Of a stretch of 36,861 bases of DNA, positions 8,244-16,775 are shown piece by piece (the first letter of the stretch is position 1; the number at the start of each line of letters is the position of its first letter). The notes beneath the pieces are model-generated. The model saw only the letters and a program-made list of their open reading frames with translations. It was not told where the DNA came from and searched no databases. Position numbers and translations under genes: made by a program. Origin of the DNA: Candidatus Dojkabacteria bacterium (GTDB lineage: Bacteria > Patescibacteriota > Dojkabacteria > SC72 > T1SED10-24); the NCBI GenBank assembly GCA_003554185.1, contig PWFU01000114.1:1-36861 (forward strand), given 5' to 3'.

Positions 8244-8261
8244 AATTTTTTAAAAAAGCAA

Positions 8262-9218
8262 ATGAAAGACTACCTAGAAGAAGCAGGCAATATATACCTC
8301 TCTTACTATATAGAAGCTGCTGACGAATTAGGAGTGAAATATGAAATACTGCAAAAAGGTATGGCAAGATTTCAATATCAAGACAAACATTGGTATATTA
8401 TAAAGCCTGTAACACCACTAGTGAATACACCAGCAAAAATATTAGCTTCAAGAAAACACCTAACCACCTCTATACTACATAAAGCAAATCTTTCTGTACC
8501 AATACAAAAAGAAGTGCAGAATGTTCAAGAGGCTAAAGATTTCTTTGATGAATACAAAGATATCGTTATAAAACCAAAACAAAGCTTAGGAGGAAAAGGT
8601 GTATCTATCAAACCTACACATGATGAAATTCAAGGAGCTTTTAACAGAGCATATGAAAAAGATAAATCCAAAAATGAGATCAAAGTACTATGTGAAAAAT
8701 ACTTTAGCGGAGTAAATGTACGACTGCTAACTCTTGGAAATAAAGTCATAGGGGTGGTAAAAAGAGACACCCCGAGAATTACAGGAGATGGAAAAAGAAC
8801 CATAGAAGACATTCTAAAAGAAGAGAATACATCCAGAAGCCAAAGTACCCAAATACCAATAGATGAGGAGACACAAAAAGTTTTGAAAGATCAAAAATTA
8901 GATCTTTCTTCTATACCAAAAAATCATGAGATAGTATATATTAGATATAGTACTAACTTAGCCCAAGGAGGACATACAGAAGAATGCTCTGAAAAAGTTC
9001 ACTCTTACTACAAAGAAATCGCTGTAAAAGCAATTAAAGAGCTAGATATGGAATTGGGAGGAGTAGATTTAATTGTAAAAGATATTAACAAACCTGATGA
9101 ATATATAATAAATGAAATAAATCACAACCCAGGTTTAAAAATGCATTATCAAGTAGATAAAGGTAAAAAAGTAAAGGTTGCAATTCCGATAATAGAATAT
9201 TTGATAAAAAACCATTAA
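8262..9218 (+). CDS. ATP-grasp amidoligase, cyanophycin-synthetase/GshF-like
   Basis: A 318-residue protein consisting essentially of one ATP-grasp domain. A short N-terminal strand region (QYQDKHWYIIKPVTP) and the KHLTTSILHKANLSVP block match the entry to the ATP-grasp domain in cyanophycin synthetase and bifunctional glutathione synthetase. VIKPKQSLGGKGV (102-114) is the nucleotide-binding loop, VNVRLLTLGNKVIGVVKRDTPRI is also family-like, and EINHNPGL (285-292) carries the metal-binding Glu/Asn. It should ligate an amino acid or peptide through an acyl-phosphate intermediate; the substrates cannot be read from sequence. It lies 18 bases after the ligase/retropepsin gene and 4 bases before the next ATP-grasp gene, without a recognisable Shine-Dalgarno sequence. 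Confidence 0.8.
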   Translation: MKDYLEEAGNIYLSYYIEAADELGVKYEILQKGMARFQYQDKHWYIIKPVTPLVNTPAKILASRKHLTTSILHKANLSVPIQKEVQNVQEAKDFFDEYKDIVIKPKQSLGGKGVSIKPTHDEIQGAFNRAYEKDKSKNEIKVLCEKYFSGVNVRLLTLGNKVIGVVKRDTPRITGDGKRTIEDILKEENTSRSQSTQIPIDEETQKVLKDQKLDLSSIPKNHEIVYIRYSTNLAQGGHTEECSEKVHSYYKEIAVKAIKELDMELGGVDLIVKDINKPDEYIINEINHNPGLKMHYQVDKGKKVKVAIPIIEYLIKNH

Positions 9219-9222
9219 AAAT

Positions 9223-10827
9223 ATGAAAATACAAACGCTACAAGGAATAAATTTTGAAAATAAAACCACAACAGTCAAGGCAAAGCTTGATAGAAAGGTG
9301 GATTACGAGATAATTGAAGAAATAAAAGCTTTTCATCCGATATTTCTTGAAAAATATACAATAGAAAACAAAAACATATTGATAGTACAAACAAAACTCC
9401 CCTATTTATGGCAAGAAATAGCTAGAGTTTTAAATGAAAATATAGACCTAAAAAGCAAAAGGGAAAAAATATTAAAAGAAATTATTCAAAAACAAATAAA
9501 ATCAATGTCTACCATATCAGTATTACAAGCAGCAAAAGAAATGGACGAAGAAATAACACCTTTTCTTAAAGCAGACGGACAATACGAAAGACAATACAAA
9601 ATAGGATGTGGCAAGAGATCTGAGTCTACAATATTCTTCTCTAGTTCAAAAGATTCTGCTATAGCACGATTAATACAAACAGACAAATACCTAACCAACC
9701 AGTTAACCAATAGACTCAACATCCCCTTAGCCAAGTGGGAAATAGTACCGTCTAAAAATGATTTAAAAGAGATTTTTAATCAATATACTAAGCCAGTAGT
9801 TATCAAACCCACATCGCTAGCAGGAGGACATGGAGTAAATACAAACATACACTCTTACCAACAAGCACTTCAGGCATATGAAAACGCCCAAGAAGCAATT
9901 CGTAGCGTAACAGAATTAAGAAGAAGGAGTAAAATAATCATTCAAAAACAAGTCCAAGGTGAGGATTTTAGACTATTAGTCGTTGACGGAAAATTAGAAG
10001 CGGTCACAAAAAGAGTTCCTGCATTTGTTGAAGGAAATGGAAAAAGCACTGTTGAAGAATTAATAAAAGAAACAAACAAACAAGAACAAAGAGACCCCTC
10101 AAACCCCCCCCATACACTCAAACCAATAAGTATAAATCAACCATTAATAGACTATCTTAAAGAACAAGGATTAAGTCTAAAACACGTTCCCAAAAACAAA
10201 GAAAAAATAACTGTCAGAAAAATAGCAAGTATGAGCCAGGGAGGAATTACAATAGATTATACAGAAAAAGTAAGCAAACACATCAAATATATATGCGAAT
10301 CCATAGCACAAACAATCAATGCCTATACTTTAGGAGTAGACATAATTTGCCAAGACATATCCAAGCCATTAACGATAGAAAATGGCTCTCTCATAGAAAT
10401 TAATACTATGCCAGAAGCTTACCTAAACCTCTACCCCCTTATTGGAAAACAAAGACCAGAAATAGCAAAGAAGTTTGTTAAGGGTTTATTAAAAAACAAG
10501 AACAAAACGAAAAAAATAGTAATCATCGGAGATATTAAACAGCACCCTATACTAAAAGGAAATACAGGTGTATACTATCAAAATAGCATATACATCAACA
10601 AAGAATTGATTAATCAGAACGTTGAAACACACAAAGCCATAGAATCCCTCAAATTGAATTCATTTTTAGATAATATAGTATTGCATCATAAAAATATTTC
10701 AGAAGCCAAAAAACACGGTCTAGGCTTTGATTTAATAGATGAACTACACTTTAACAAAGAATATAAAAAGGATATAAACAAATTAGATAAATCTTTAATC
10801 AAAAAATATGAAATATTTAATAATTGA
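9223..10827 (+). CDS. Cyanophycin-synthetase-like ATP-grasp ligase with a vestigial Mur-ligase segment
   Basis: A 534-residue protein. An N-terminal domain (1-110, beginning MKIQTLQGINFENK) resembles the CphA N-domain. The ATP-grasp module spans about 120-425: QYKIGCGKRSESTIFF, KYLTNQLTNRLNIPLA, the nucleotide loop VVIKPTSLAGGHGV (192-205), GEDFRLLVVDGKLEAVTKR, and EINTMPE (392-398). Real cyanophycin synthetases continue with a full Mur-ligase-type ATPase domain. Here about 100 residues remain (431-534) whose pattern (SIYINKELINQ, then SEAKKHGLGFDLID) matches the region following the Mur P-loop in CphA (IYxxGELVE ... RSGLGF-x-x-CD), but no GTNGKTT-type P-loop is present. One of the two CphA half-reactions should therefore be absent. 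It overlaps the next gene by 20 bases. Confidence 0.78.
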   Translation: MKIQTLQGINFENKTTTVKAKLDRKVDYEIIEEIKAFHPIFLEKYTIENKNILIVQTKLPYLWQEIARVLNENIDLKSKREKILKEIIQKQIKSMSTISVLQAAKEMDEEITPFLKADGQYERQYKIGCGKRSESTIFFSSSKDSAIARLIQTDKYLTNQLTNRLNIPLAKWEIVPSKNDLKEIFNQYTKPVVIKPTSLAGGHGVNTNIHSYQQALQAYENAQEAIRSVTELRRRSKIIIQKQVQGEDFRLLVVDGKLEAVTKRVPAFVEGNGKSTVEELIKETNKQEQRDPSNPPHTLKPISINQPLIDYLKEQGLSLKHVPKNKEKITVRKIASMSQGGITIDYTEKVSKHIKYICESIAQTINAYTLGVDIICQDISKPLTIENGSLIEINTMPEAYLNLYPLIGKQRPEIAKKFVKGLLKNKNKTKKIVIIGDIKQHPILKGNTGVYYQNSIYINKELINQNVETHKAIESLKLNSFLDNIVLHHKNISEAKKHGLGFDLIDELHFNKEYKKDINKLDKSLIKKYEIFNN

Positions 10828-11752
10828 TAAAAAACAAAGGATCAGCAGTAGTAAAAAACACACAACAGCTACACTCAGAATTATGGAAGAGTTGGGAAAG
10901 AAGAATGTTGATTTTGATTTTTTACTAATGGATGATATTGAAATAATTTTTCAAAATTCAAAACTAAAAATCCTAGGTAATGGAATAGACCTATCTTCAT
11001 ATTCTCACATTCTATTCAGAGGTCACTCATTAGGAAACCATAAGGAGTATGAAACAAAAAGACTGGTTATAGACTATATTGAACAAACTAATTACCCTGA
11101 AGGTGAGAAGAAACCTTTGATACAGAATGCACAATCATACAAGGTAATGCCTTATTATAACAAAATCTGGATGGCACACATATGTTCTCAAAACAATATT
11201 CCATATTTTGACTCATATTATAGGCTGGATGGCAACTACACTGTGAAACGCGATTTCTTGGAAAAATTCCCTTTAATTATAAAAGAGTATCATGGTGAAA
11301 ATGACATAAGAATTATAGATGGAGAAGAAAAAATTAAGAAGAATGTTTATAAAATTGATAAACCTGAAGACTATAAACAGGAATTTCTAAATGAAAAAGA
11401 TTTTAAGAACTACTTCATTCAAGAATATTGTGATACTGGGGAAGATATGAGAATTTTCTTAAGTAAAGGAAAAGTCGTTGGAGGATGGAAAAGAAAAGCA
11501 AGAAAGGGATTTATGACAGTATCTCAAGGAGAATATACCATGTATAATAATCCTAGCCAAGAAATAAAAGAACTAGCACAAAAAACAGCAAAAGCTTTTA
11601 AAGCAGATTTTATAGCCGCTGATTTTATGTTTAAACAAGATAAGCCATATCTCCAAGAAATTAGCCTCAATCCAGGCTTCAAAGCGTATGAAGAAAAAGC
11701 AGTAGGAGATGAACCCGCAAACATAGCAAAATATATTATTGAAAGTTTTTGA
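10808..11752 (+). CDS. RimK-like ATP-grasp ligase
   Basis: A 314-residue protein with a RimK-like layout: an N-terminal Rossmann-like region (MKYLIIDKKQR, YSHILFRGHSLGNH at about 65-78), a central domain with KFPLIIKEYHGENDIRII (153-170), then FIQEYCDTGEDMRIFLS (203-219), GKVVGGWKRKARKGF, and the metal-binding EISLNPGFKAYE (284-295). RimK enzymes add glutamates to a protein C-terminus; other members make peptide-like metabolites, so the substrate is open. It is the fourth ATP-grasp enzyme of the operon. It overlaps the preceding gene by 20 bases (translational coupling likely), and its stop overlaps the convergent metallopeptidase gene by 17 bases. Confidence 0.8.
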   Translation: MKYLIIDKKQRISSSKKHTTATLRIMEELGKKNVDFDFLLMDDIEIIFQNSKLKILGNGIDLSSYSHILFRGHSLGNHKEYETKRLVIDYIEQTNYPEGEKKPLIQNAQSYKVMPYYNKIWMAHICSQNNIPYFDSYYRLDGNYTVKRDFLEKFPLIIKEYHGENDIRIIDGEEKIKKNVYKIDKPEDYKQEFLNEKDFKNYFIQEYCDTGEDMRIFLSKGKVVGGWKRKARKGFMTVSQGEYTMYNNPSQEIKELAQKTAKAFKADFIAADFMFKQDKPYLQEISLNPGFKAYEEKAVGDEPANIAKYIIESF

Positions 11753-12887
11753 AAACTTCCTTAAAAAGCTCCTTGCTAGGAACTATAGTTGGCTCTTGAA
11801 TTAAACCTTCATCAACCCATTTGACCTGCTTAAAGCCTATTTTGCCTGCATAAAGCTTATTATATAAACTCGCATCAGCATTTAATTTCCTCTTAACTTT
11901 TCTAAAACCTCTAAAATATGAAGCTGATTTCGGAAAGATACCAGGTTTCGAAGTATCTCCTAATCCTCTCTTAACAAGATAAGTCAAGTAAAAAGCTTTT
12001 TTAGGAGAATACATCCCAAACAAAACCTCATACAATTTACAAAAGGACATTTCTCTACCCAAAGAAATAGCGTATACAATCGTAGCCTTTTCTTTTAAAT
12101 CCTTATCTTTGAGTAAGTCCATACTCTCTTCATTCCACATAGCTAGCCCCTCCTCCACATCTAAATAGCTATTAAGATTAGGTCGTGCAAGAGCACCAAC
12201 ACCAGAATTTGAACCATTATAAGCCCTTATAATATGCGTTAATTCATGAACAACAGTCTTTTTGACTTCCAAAGGTGTCTTTTTAATAACAGGATCAATA
12301 AACACTTCTTTCGACTTAATACCTGTTTTGATACCATTTTTTCTAATATTCTTTGATTTGTTAACACCCCAGTCTTTCAAACCAAAAGCGTCAAAAGTAT
12401 TTTGAAAAATATCTTTAATTTCATTATAACCAAGAAACTCTTCACGTTTCACCATAGAAGTATCTACTACATTATAGCTCTTGTAATTCCCTCTCATTAC
12501 TCTACAAGCATTTCTAAATAGTACATCTGTAGGCATTTTAAATTTCTGCATTGCCAGATCGGTAAAAAGATCATTGTCTCCCACAGCATTCATAAGATTA
12601 TTTGTAAGCTTTTTATCCTCAATTAATTGTATATAGAACTCTGAAATATTTGGATCAATATCGGGTATTTCTTCTACCTTTGATAACTCCTCAAGAATCT
12701 CCTCATTATCATTTTTAACTATTTTGTATTCAAATTGTGGATTATAATTATCTAGTTCTCTAAACCTTTTCCTTTCCTCTTCTAAATTAACAGGTGTAAC
12801 AACCATAGAAAGTGGAATTCTCAATTTAGACAACCACTTATTCACTTCCTCAAAAGTCATCGTATTTTTACTCGTCTTTTTAAACAT
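11736..12887 (-). CDS. DUF1704/MATCAP-type zinc carboxypeptidase (QEGLA-motif family)
   Basis: A 383-residue protein. VVHELTHIIRAYNG (HExxH at 214-218) and a downstream EEGLAMWNEE (245-254) form the signature of DUF1704, known in bacteria as the 'flavohemoglobin expression-modulating QEGLA motif' family and in animals as the microtubule-associated tyrosine carboxypeptidases, which remove C-terminal residues from tubulin. His214, His218 and a Glu of the EGLA motif are the expected zinc ligands, with Glu215 as catalytic base. No signal peptide is seen, so it is probably cytoplasmic. Bacterial DUF1704 genes often neighbour ATP-grasp amidoligases. Here the gene converges on, and overlaps by 17 bases, the last ligase of the operon. 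A role in removing residues added by those ligases is inferred. Confidence 0.82.
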   Translation of the reverse strand: MFKKTSKNTMTFEEVNKWLSKLRIPLSMVVTPVNLEEERKRFRELDNYNPQFEYKIVKNDNEEILEELSKVEEIPDIDPNISEFYIQLIEDKKLTNNLMNAVGDNDLFTDLAMQKFKMPTDVLFRNACRVMRGNYKSYNVVDTSMVKREEFLGYNEIKDIFQNTFDAFGLKDWGVNKSKNIRKNGIKTGIKSKEVFIDPVIKKTPLEVKKTVVHELTHIIRAYNGSNSGVGALARPNLNSYLDVEEGLAMWNEESMDLLKDKDLKEKATIVYAISLGREMSFCKLYEVLFGMYSPKKAFYLTYLVKRGLGDTSKPGIFPKSASYFRGFRKVKRKLNADASLYNKLYAGKIGFKQVKWVDEGLIQEPTIVPSKELFKEVFKNFQ

Positions 12888-12961
12888 AATAATCTGAATA
12901 AAATAACCGCGATATTATAATATAATTTAAATCAAGAATAAATAGAAATTGAGCAACACAT

Positions 12962-13975
12962 TTACCAACTTGCAAAGCTAAAATCTCCCCCCGCCATCAT
13001 TTCAAGAACACTTCCCGTTCCATTCGCCACACAATACATAGGCTCGTCTGCCAAATATACAGGTACCCCTGTAGCTTTTGCAAAAAGTTTATCTATATTC
13101 GTTATCAAAGCAGTCCCTCCACTTAAAACAATCCCTTTATCTATAATATCTGAAGATATTTCAGGAGGGGTTCTTTCAAGTACGCTGTGTATCTCATCAA
13201 TTATTTGATTGAGAGGATTCTGTAAAGCACTAGCAACCTCATTAGAATCAATGTCTATAGATTTCGGCATTCCAGAAACTGAATCCCTTCCCTTAACTTG
13301 CATAGAACTAGGCTCATTGACTTTAATGCAGGAACCTATTTCAATTTTTACTCTTTCCGCTGTTTGTTCCCCTATCGAAAAACTATGTTTTCTACGCATA
13401 TAATTAACAATAGCTTCATTCATAGCATCACCTGAAATCCTCAAAGAACTCGATTTAACTAACCCATTTAATGAAACAACACCTATTTCTGTCGTTCCAC
13501 CTCCCATGTTCACAATCATATTCCCAGAAGACTTATATATCGGAATTCCAGCACCTATTGCAGCTAACAATGGTTCTGGCATAAGATGGATTTTCCTTGC
13601 TCCCGCACTCATAGCTGCCTTAATTACTGCTCTTCTCTCTACAGAATTAATACCAGCTGGAACACTAATAATAACATTAGGTTTAAAAAACCTATTACTT
13701 CCCAAAGCCTTGTTAAAAAAATACTTCAGCAATGATTCAGTGATTCTAGAATCGGCAATAACACCATTTCTCAGAGGTCTTTTAGCAACAATATTGTCAG
13801 GAGTTTTACCTAACATATCCTTTGCCTCATCACCCACTGCTAAAATAGAGGACTTTTCCAAATCGAGAGCCACAACTGTAGGCTCTGTTAGGACAATACC
13901 CTCCCCTTCTACAAAAACTACTGAATTTGCCGTTCCTAAATCTATTCCCAATTTTTTTCCAAAAAATTTACTCAT
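12962..13975 (-). CDS. mreB: Rod shape-determining actin homologue MreB
   Basis: A 337-residue protein of typical MreB length. The actin-fold phosphate and adenosine motifs are present: KLGIDLGTANSVVF (8-21), NMIVNMGGGTTEIG (about 152-165), and GIVLSGGTALI (about 286-296). RPLRNGVIADSRITESLLKYF and SVPAGINSVERRAVIKAAMSAG are also characteristic. It polymerises at the membrane and guides cell-wall synthesis and shape. It is 4 bases downstream of trpS and presumably cotranscribed. No terminator is evident in the 74 bases before the DUF1704 gene. Confidence 0.95.
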   Translation of the reverse strand: MSKFFGKKLGIDLGTANSVVFVEGEGIVLTEPTVVALDLEKSSILAVGDEAKDMLGKTPDNIVAKRPLRNGVIADSRITESLLKYFFNKALGSNRFFKPNVIISVPAGINSVERRAVIKAAMSAGARKIHLMPEPLLAAIGAGIPIYKSSGNMIVNMGGGTTEIGVVSLNGLVKSSSLRISGDAMNEAIVNYMRRKHSFSIGEQTAERVKIEIGSCIKVNEPSSMQVKGRDSVSGMPKSIDIDSNEVASALQNPLNQIIDEIHSVLERTPPEISSDIIDKGIVLSGGTALITNIDKLFAKATGVPVYLADEPMYCVANGTGSVLEMMAGGDFSFASW

Positions 13976-13979
13976 ATTT

Positions 13980-14957
13980 TTAAAATTTCATAACTTCATC
14001 AACACTCTTCATAGTTTGTTCTGCGACTTCATTTGCCCTTTTTTCGCCAGTCTCAAGTAAATCAAATATATATTCATCTCCCAGTTTTTCGATTTCATTA
14101 CGTTTTTCTCTAATAGGATTCAAGAACCTTTCGATAGCTAAGAACAATTTCTCTTTTACTTCAACATCACCTACTTTACCTTTTTCATATCTCTCTTTCA
14201 GATCTTTGACCTCATCTAAATTATCATTAAAATAATCATGGTATATAAATACGGGATTTCCTTTAACAGTACCTGGATCTGTTGCTTTAATTCTATTCGG
14301 ATCTGTGTACATAGACATAACCTTTTTCTTTACTTCTTCAGAAGTATCATTAAAAAATATCCCTCCCGTTGATTTACCACTCTTGCCTTTCCCATCCAAG
14401 CCTATTAAAACAGGATTTATCATTTTCTCAGGAACAGTCAAAACCTCTCTAAACATAGAATTAAATTTTTCTGCCAATTCTTTAGTAATTTCTACATGAG
14501 CTTCCTGATCTTTTCCAACCGGAACTACATTTGCCCTCATAATCAAAATATCAGAAGCCATAAGTACAGGATATCCAACCAAACCATAAGTCATCCTTTT
14601 ACCCTGAGATATCTTTTCCTTTAGTGTAGGCTGTCTCTCTAACTCTGACATAGAAATCAACATTGATAACAAAGTATGCAATCTAAACGTCTCTACAATT
14701 TTAGACTGTCTGTAAAAAACAACCTTCTCGGGATCCACTCCAACACTAATTTGCGTTTTTATAAGTTCTAGTATTTTCTTTCCAATCTCATTGGCATTAT
14801 CTATATCAGTTGTCAGAGTATGATAATCTGCAGAAAATATAAAGCATTCATAATCGTCTTGACACTCTATCCTATTCTTTAAACTCCCTATGTACGCCCC
14901 TATACCATAAGAATCTCCTGACGCTCTGTCACCTGTTACTAACAATTTCTTAGACAT
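13980..14957 (-). CDS. trpS: Tryptophanyl-tRNA synthetase with degenerate HIGH and KMSKS motifs
   Basis: A 325-residue class I synthetase. Its assignment rests on GLVGYPVLMASDILIMRA, VPVGKDQEAHVEITKELAEKFN, the early TGDRASGDSYGIGAYIGSL, and DPGTVKGNPVFIYHDYF. It charges tRNA-Trp. The usual PTGxLHLGHYxGSL signature of related enzymes reads ASGDSYGIGAYIGSL, so the HIGH histidines are replaced and one residue is inserted. The KMSKS loop (normally GLDGxxKMSKSxGN) reads GLDGKGKSGKSTGG, keeping the lysines but losing the Met-Ser. The rest is intact, so it is probably a divergent functional enzyme rather than a pseudogene. A -10 box (TATACT, 14962-14967) ends only 4 bases before the ATG. mreB follows 4 bases after the stop. 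Confidence 0.88.
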   Translation of the reverse strand: MSKKLLVTGDRASGDSYGIGAYIGSLKNRIECQDDYECFIFSADYHTLTTDIDNANEIGKKILELIKTQISVGVDPEKVVFYRQSKIVETFRLHTLLSMLISMSELERQPTLKEKISQGKRMTYGLVGYPVLMASDILIMRANVVPVGKDQEAHVEITKELAEKFNSMFREVLTVPEKMINPVLIGLDGKGKSGKSTGGIFFNDTSEEVKKKVMSMYTDPNRIKATDPGTVKGNPVFIYHDYFNDNLDEVKDLKERYEKGKVGDVEVKEKLFLAIERFLNPIREKRNEIEKLGDEYIFDLLETGEKRANEVAEQTMKSVDEVMKF

Positions 14958-14959
14958 AT

Positions 14960-14998
14960 GTAGTATAATTAATCAAATAATCTATGCAATTATACTAC
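14960..14998. promoter_or_regulatory. Symmetric divergent promoter between trpS and the PEGA-protein gene
   Basis: The 45-base gap between two divergent ATGs contains an 11-base perfect inverted repeat (14960-14970 and 14988-14998; arm GTAGTATAATT). Each arm holds an outward-facing -10 box TATACT: 14962-14967 for trpS and 14991-14996 for the PEGA gene. The boxes end 4 and 6 bases before their ATGs, so both mRNAs would be nearly leaderless. The trpS side has a possible -35 TTGCAT 16 bases upstream. No clear -35 is visible on the other side. Confidence 0.6.
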
Positions 14999-15002
14999 TA
15001 AA

Positions 15003-16667
15003 ATGAAAAAAATACATATAAAAAGATGTAAAAAAAAATTAACAAAAATCTGTATAGTAACTTTAATAATTCTTTCTACTACAGCGATTATTTACTATGC
15101 GAAAGGATATCGATTTAGTTTTGATGAAGAAAGAATATTAAATACCGGAGTATTAAATATGAACACGACACCTACTCGTTCCCACTTCTACATTAACGAA
15201 AATTTTACTGGGAGAACTTCCAGAACAGTCTCATCAATACCACAAGGAGAATATATTGTAGATATTTGGTTGGATGGTTACCACGATTTAAGTTATGAAA
15301 TAGAAATATATCCAGAGAAATCAACGTCCTTGGAAGCCTTTATGTTTCGAGAAACTCCCAATTACGAGATTCAAGAAAACATACCTAGCAAAATAATCCA
15401 TACCGATAAAGTTGATAGCTCCATTTTTACAATCTCCCCATTCTCAGATTCAAATACAGATAATCAGAATAATTTCAAAATACTTAAATATGATGGGCAC
15501 AGGCCTTTCTGGCAGTTTAGAAATAATGACCCAGAAACGCTATTCGATTTCTCAATTGATGTTGAAAAAAATGAAATAACAAATCTCAAGGTTTCTCCAA
15601 ACAAGAAATTCGCTATCCTTGAAATCCAACAAAAAGAAGAAGATTATGATGAAGAAAAGGAAAATGTAGATTTAATACCTGCTGGAAAGCACATAATTTC
15701 TTTTGAAACACAAAATGTCTTAGCAGAGATAAACAAAAACAATAAGGAAGCTAAATGGGCTCAAGATGGATTGTCTATTTTCTGGTTAAAAGATGATACT
15801 TTACAGAAATTAAATCTCGAGAGACTTGAGGATACTATAGATATTTATGAGAAACCAGATGATATGAAAATAATGCACTACGACACGGACAGTGATGGAA
15901 AGCTTAACATTTTATACAAAATGGATGGAAATAATTTTGCTACAATAGCAAAAATTAATGACCAAGGAGAAGAGACCTACCTCATAGAAAAGATATACTA
16001 CCAAAGTCAAGAACATTTTCTAGAATCTTGGCAAAAGAAAGATTTTCTAGAATACAGAACTTTTAAGAACTCGCCTCAAAGTACACTATTTGTTGGCAAA
16101 CCACAAGACTTTCATATATGCCAAAATGCTGGAAAAATTATAATTGGAACAGAACAAGCCCTTTATACATACGATGTTGAACATGAGAGATATTCTTTAA
16201 TAAACCCAAGGCCTTCAAAACTTATAAGTTTGGCACCAGATTATAAAAAATTAAGCTTCTTTGACCTCGAGAAGGAAGTTATAGGAACCTACATATTTGA
16301 AAGAAGAACTGGAGATCATTCCTTAGACTTAGGAACCTACTATATATCATCCAACCTAGACCCCAAACAGTGTTCTGATTTCGCTTGGCACGGGAACTCT
16401 AACAATTTTTTCTATGTGTGTAACAACACACTATACGTTAATGATATACAAGGTTTTAATGAAATCGAACTCATACCTTTCTTTGGAAAAAACATAATCG
16501 TAGAAGCCGAAGATATAGTTAGCACAATTTTAGATGAGGAAGATATTAAAAATAAGGAAAGAATTCTAGACAAGCTACATGATAAAGAACATAAAGAAAA
16601 TTTCACAGAGATATATGAAAAAATCCAACAGAATAAGAATATTTTACTCAAAGCAGAAATAAATTAA
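15003..16667 (+). CDS. Membrane-anchored PEGA-domain protein with a probable beta-propeller
   Basis: A 554-residue protein. A basic N-terminus and one membrane helix (about 15-33) are followed by a PEGA-type domain (about 47-115), with the strand pattern TPTRSHFYINENFTGRT, IPQGEYIVDIWLDGY and YEIEIYPEKST. The remaining 430 residues contain repeated beta-strand blades with turns such as KVSPNKKFAILEIQ, LSIFWLKDDTLQKLNL, PDYKKLSFFDLEK and DFAWHGNSNNFFYVCNNTLYVND, consistent with a WD40/TolB-like propeller. The C-terminus is a charged helix. The protein is presumably exposed outside the membrane and binds envelope components; no specific function is recognised. Such PEGA plus propeller proteins are common in Patescibacteria. 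The gene ends one base before the convergent tRNA-Arg gene. Confidence 0.8.
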   Translation: MKKIHIKRCKKKLTKICIVTLIILSTTAIIYYAKGYRFSFDEERILNTGVLNMNTTPTRSHFYINENFTGRTSRTVSSIPQGEYIVDIWLDGYHDLSYEIEIYPEKSTSLEAFMFRETPNYEIQENIPSKIIHTDKVDSSIFTISPFSDSNTDNQNNFKILKYDGHRPFWQFRNNDPETLFDFSIDVEKNEITNLKVSPNKKFAILEIQQKEEDYDEEKENVDLIPAGKHIISFETQNVLAEINKNNKEAKWAQDGLSIFWLKDDTLQKLNLERLEDTIDIYEKPDDMKIMHYDTDSDGKLNILYKMDGNNFATIAKINDQGEETYLIEKIYYQSQEHFLESWQKKDFLEYRTFKNSPQSTLFVGKPQDFHICQNAGKIIIGTEQALYTYDVEHERYSLINPRPSKLISLAPDYKKLSFFDLEKEVIGTYIFERRTGDHSLDLGTYYISSNLDPKQCSDFAWHGNSNNFFYVCNNTLYVNDIQGFNEIELIPFFGKNIIVEAEDIVSTILDEEDIKNKERILDKLHDKEHKENFTEIYEKIQQNKNILLKAEIN

Positions 16668-16668
16668 A

Positions 16669-16742
16669 CGCACCCGGCTGGAATCGAACCAACAACCTAC
16701 GCGTTAGGAGTGCGTTGCTCTATCCAATTGAGCTACGGGTGC
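16669..16742 (-). tRNA. tRNA-Arg (anticodon CCT)
   Basis: A 74-base cloverleaf on the minus strand. The acceptor GCACCCG/CGGGTGC is perfect, the D-stem is GCTC/GAGC, the anticodon stem ACGCA/CGCGT has one mismatch at the loop end, the loop is CTCCTAA (anticodon CCT, reads AGG), and the T-stem is GTTGG/CCAGC with loop TTCGATT. A20 in the D-loop fits arginine identity. The discriminator is G and CCA is not encoded. The 3' end lies one base from the stop codon of the convergent PEGA gene. Confidence 0.93.
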
Positions 16743-16775
16743 AAAACGCCAGGATTTTATCATACAGGAAGGGTC

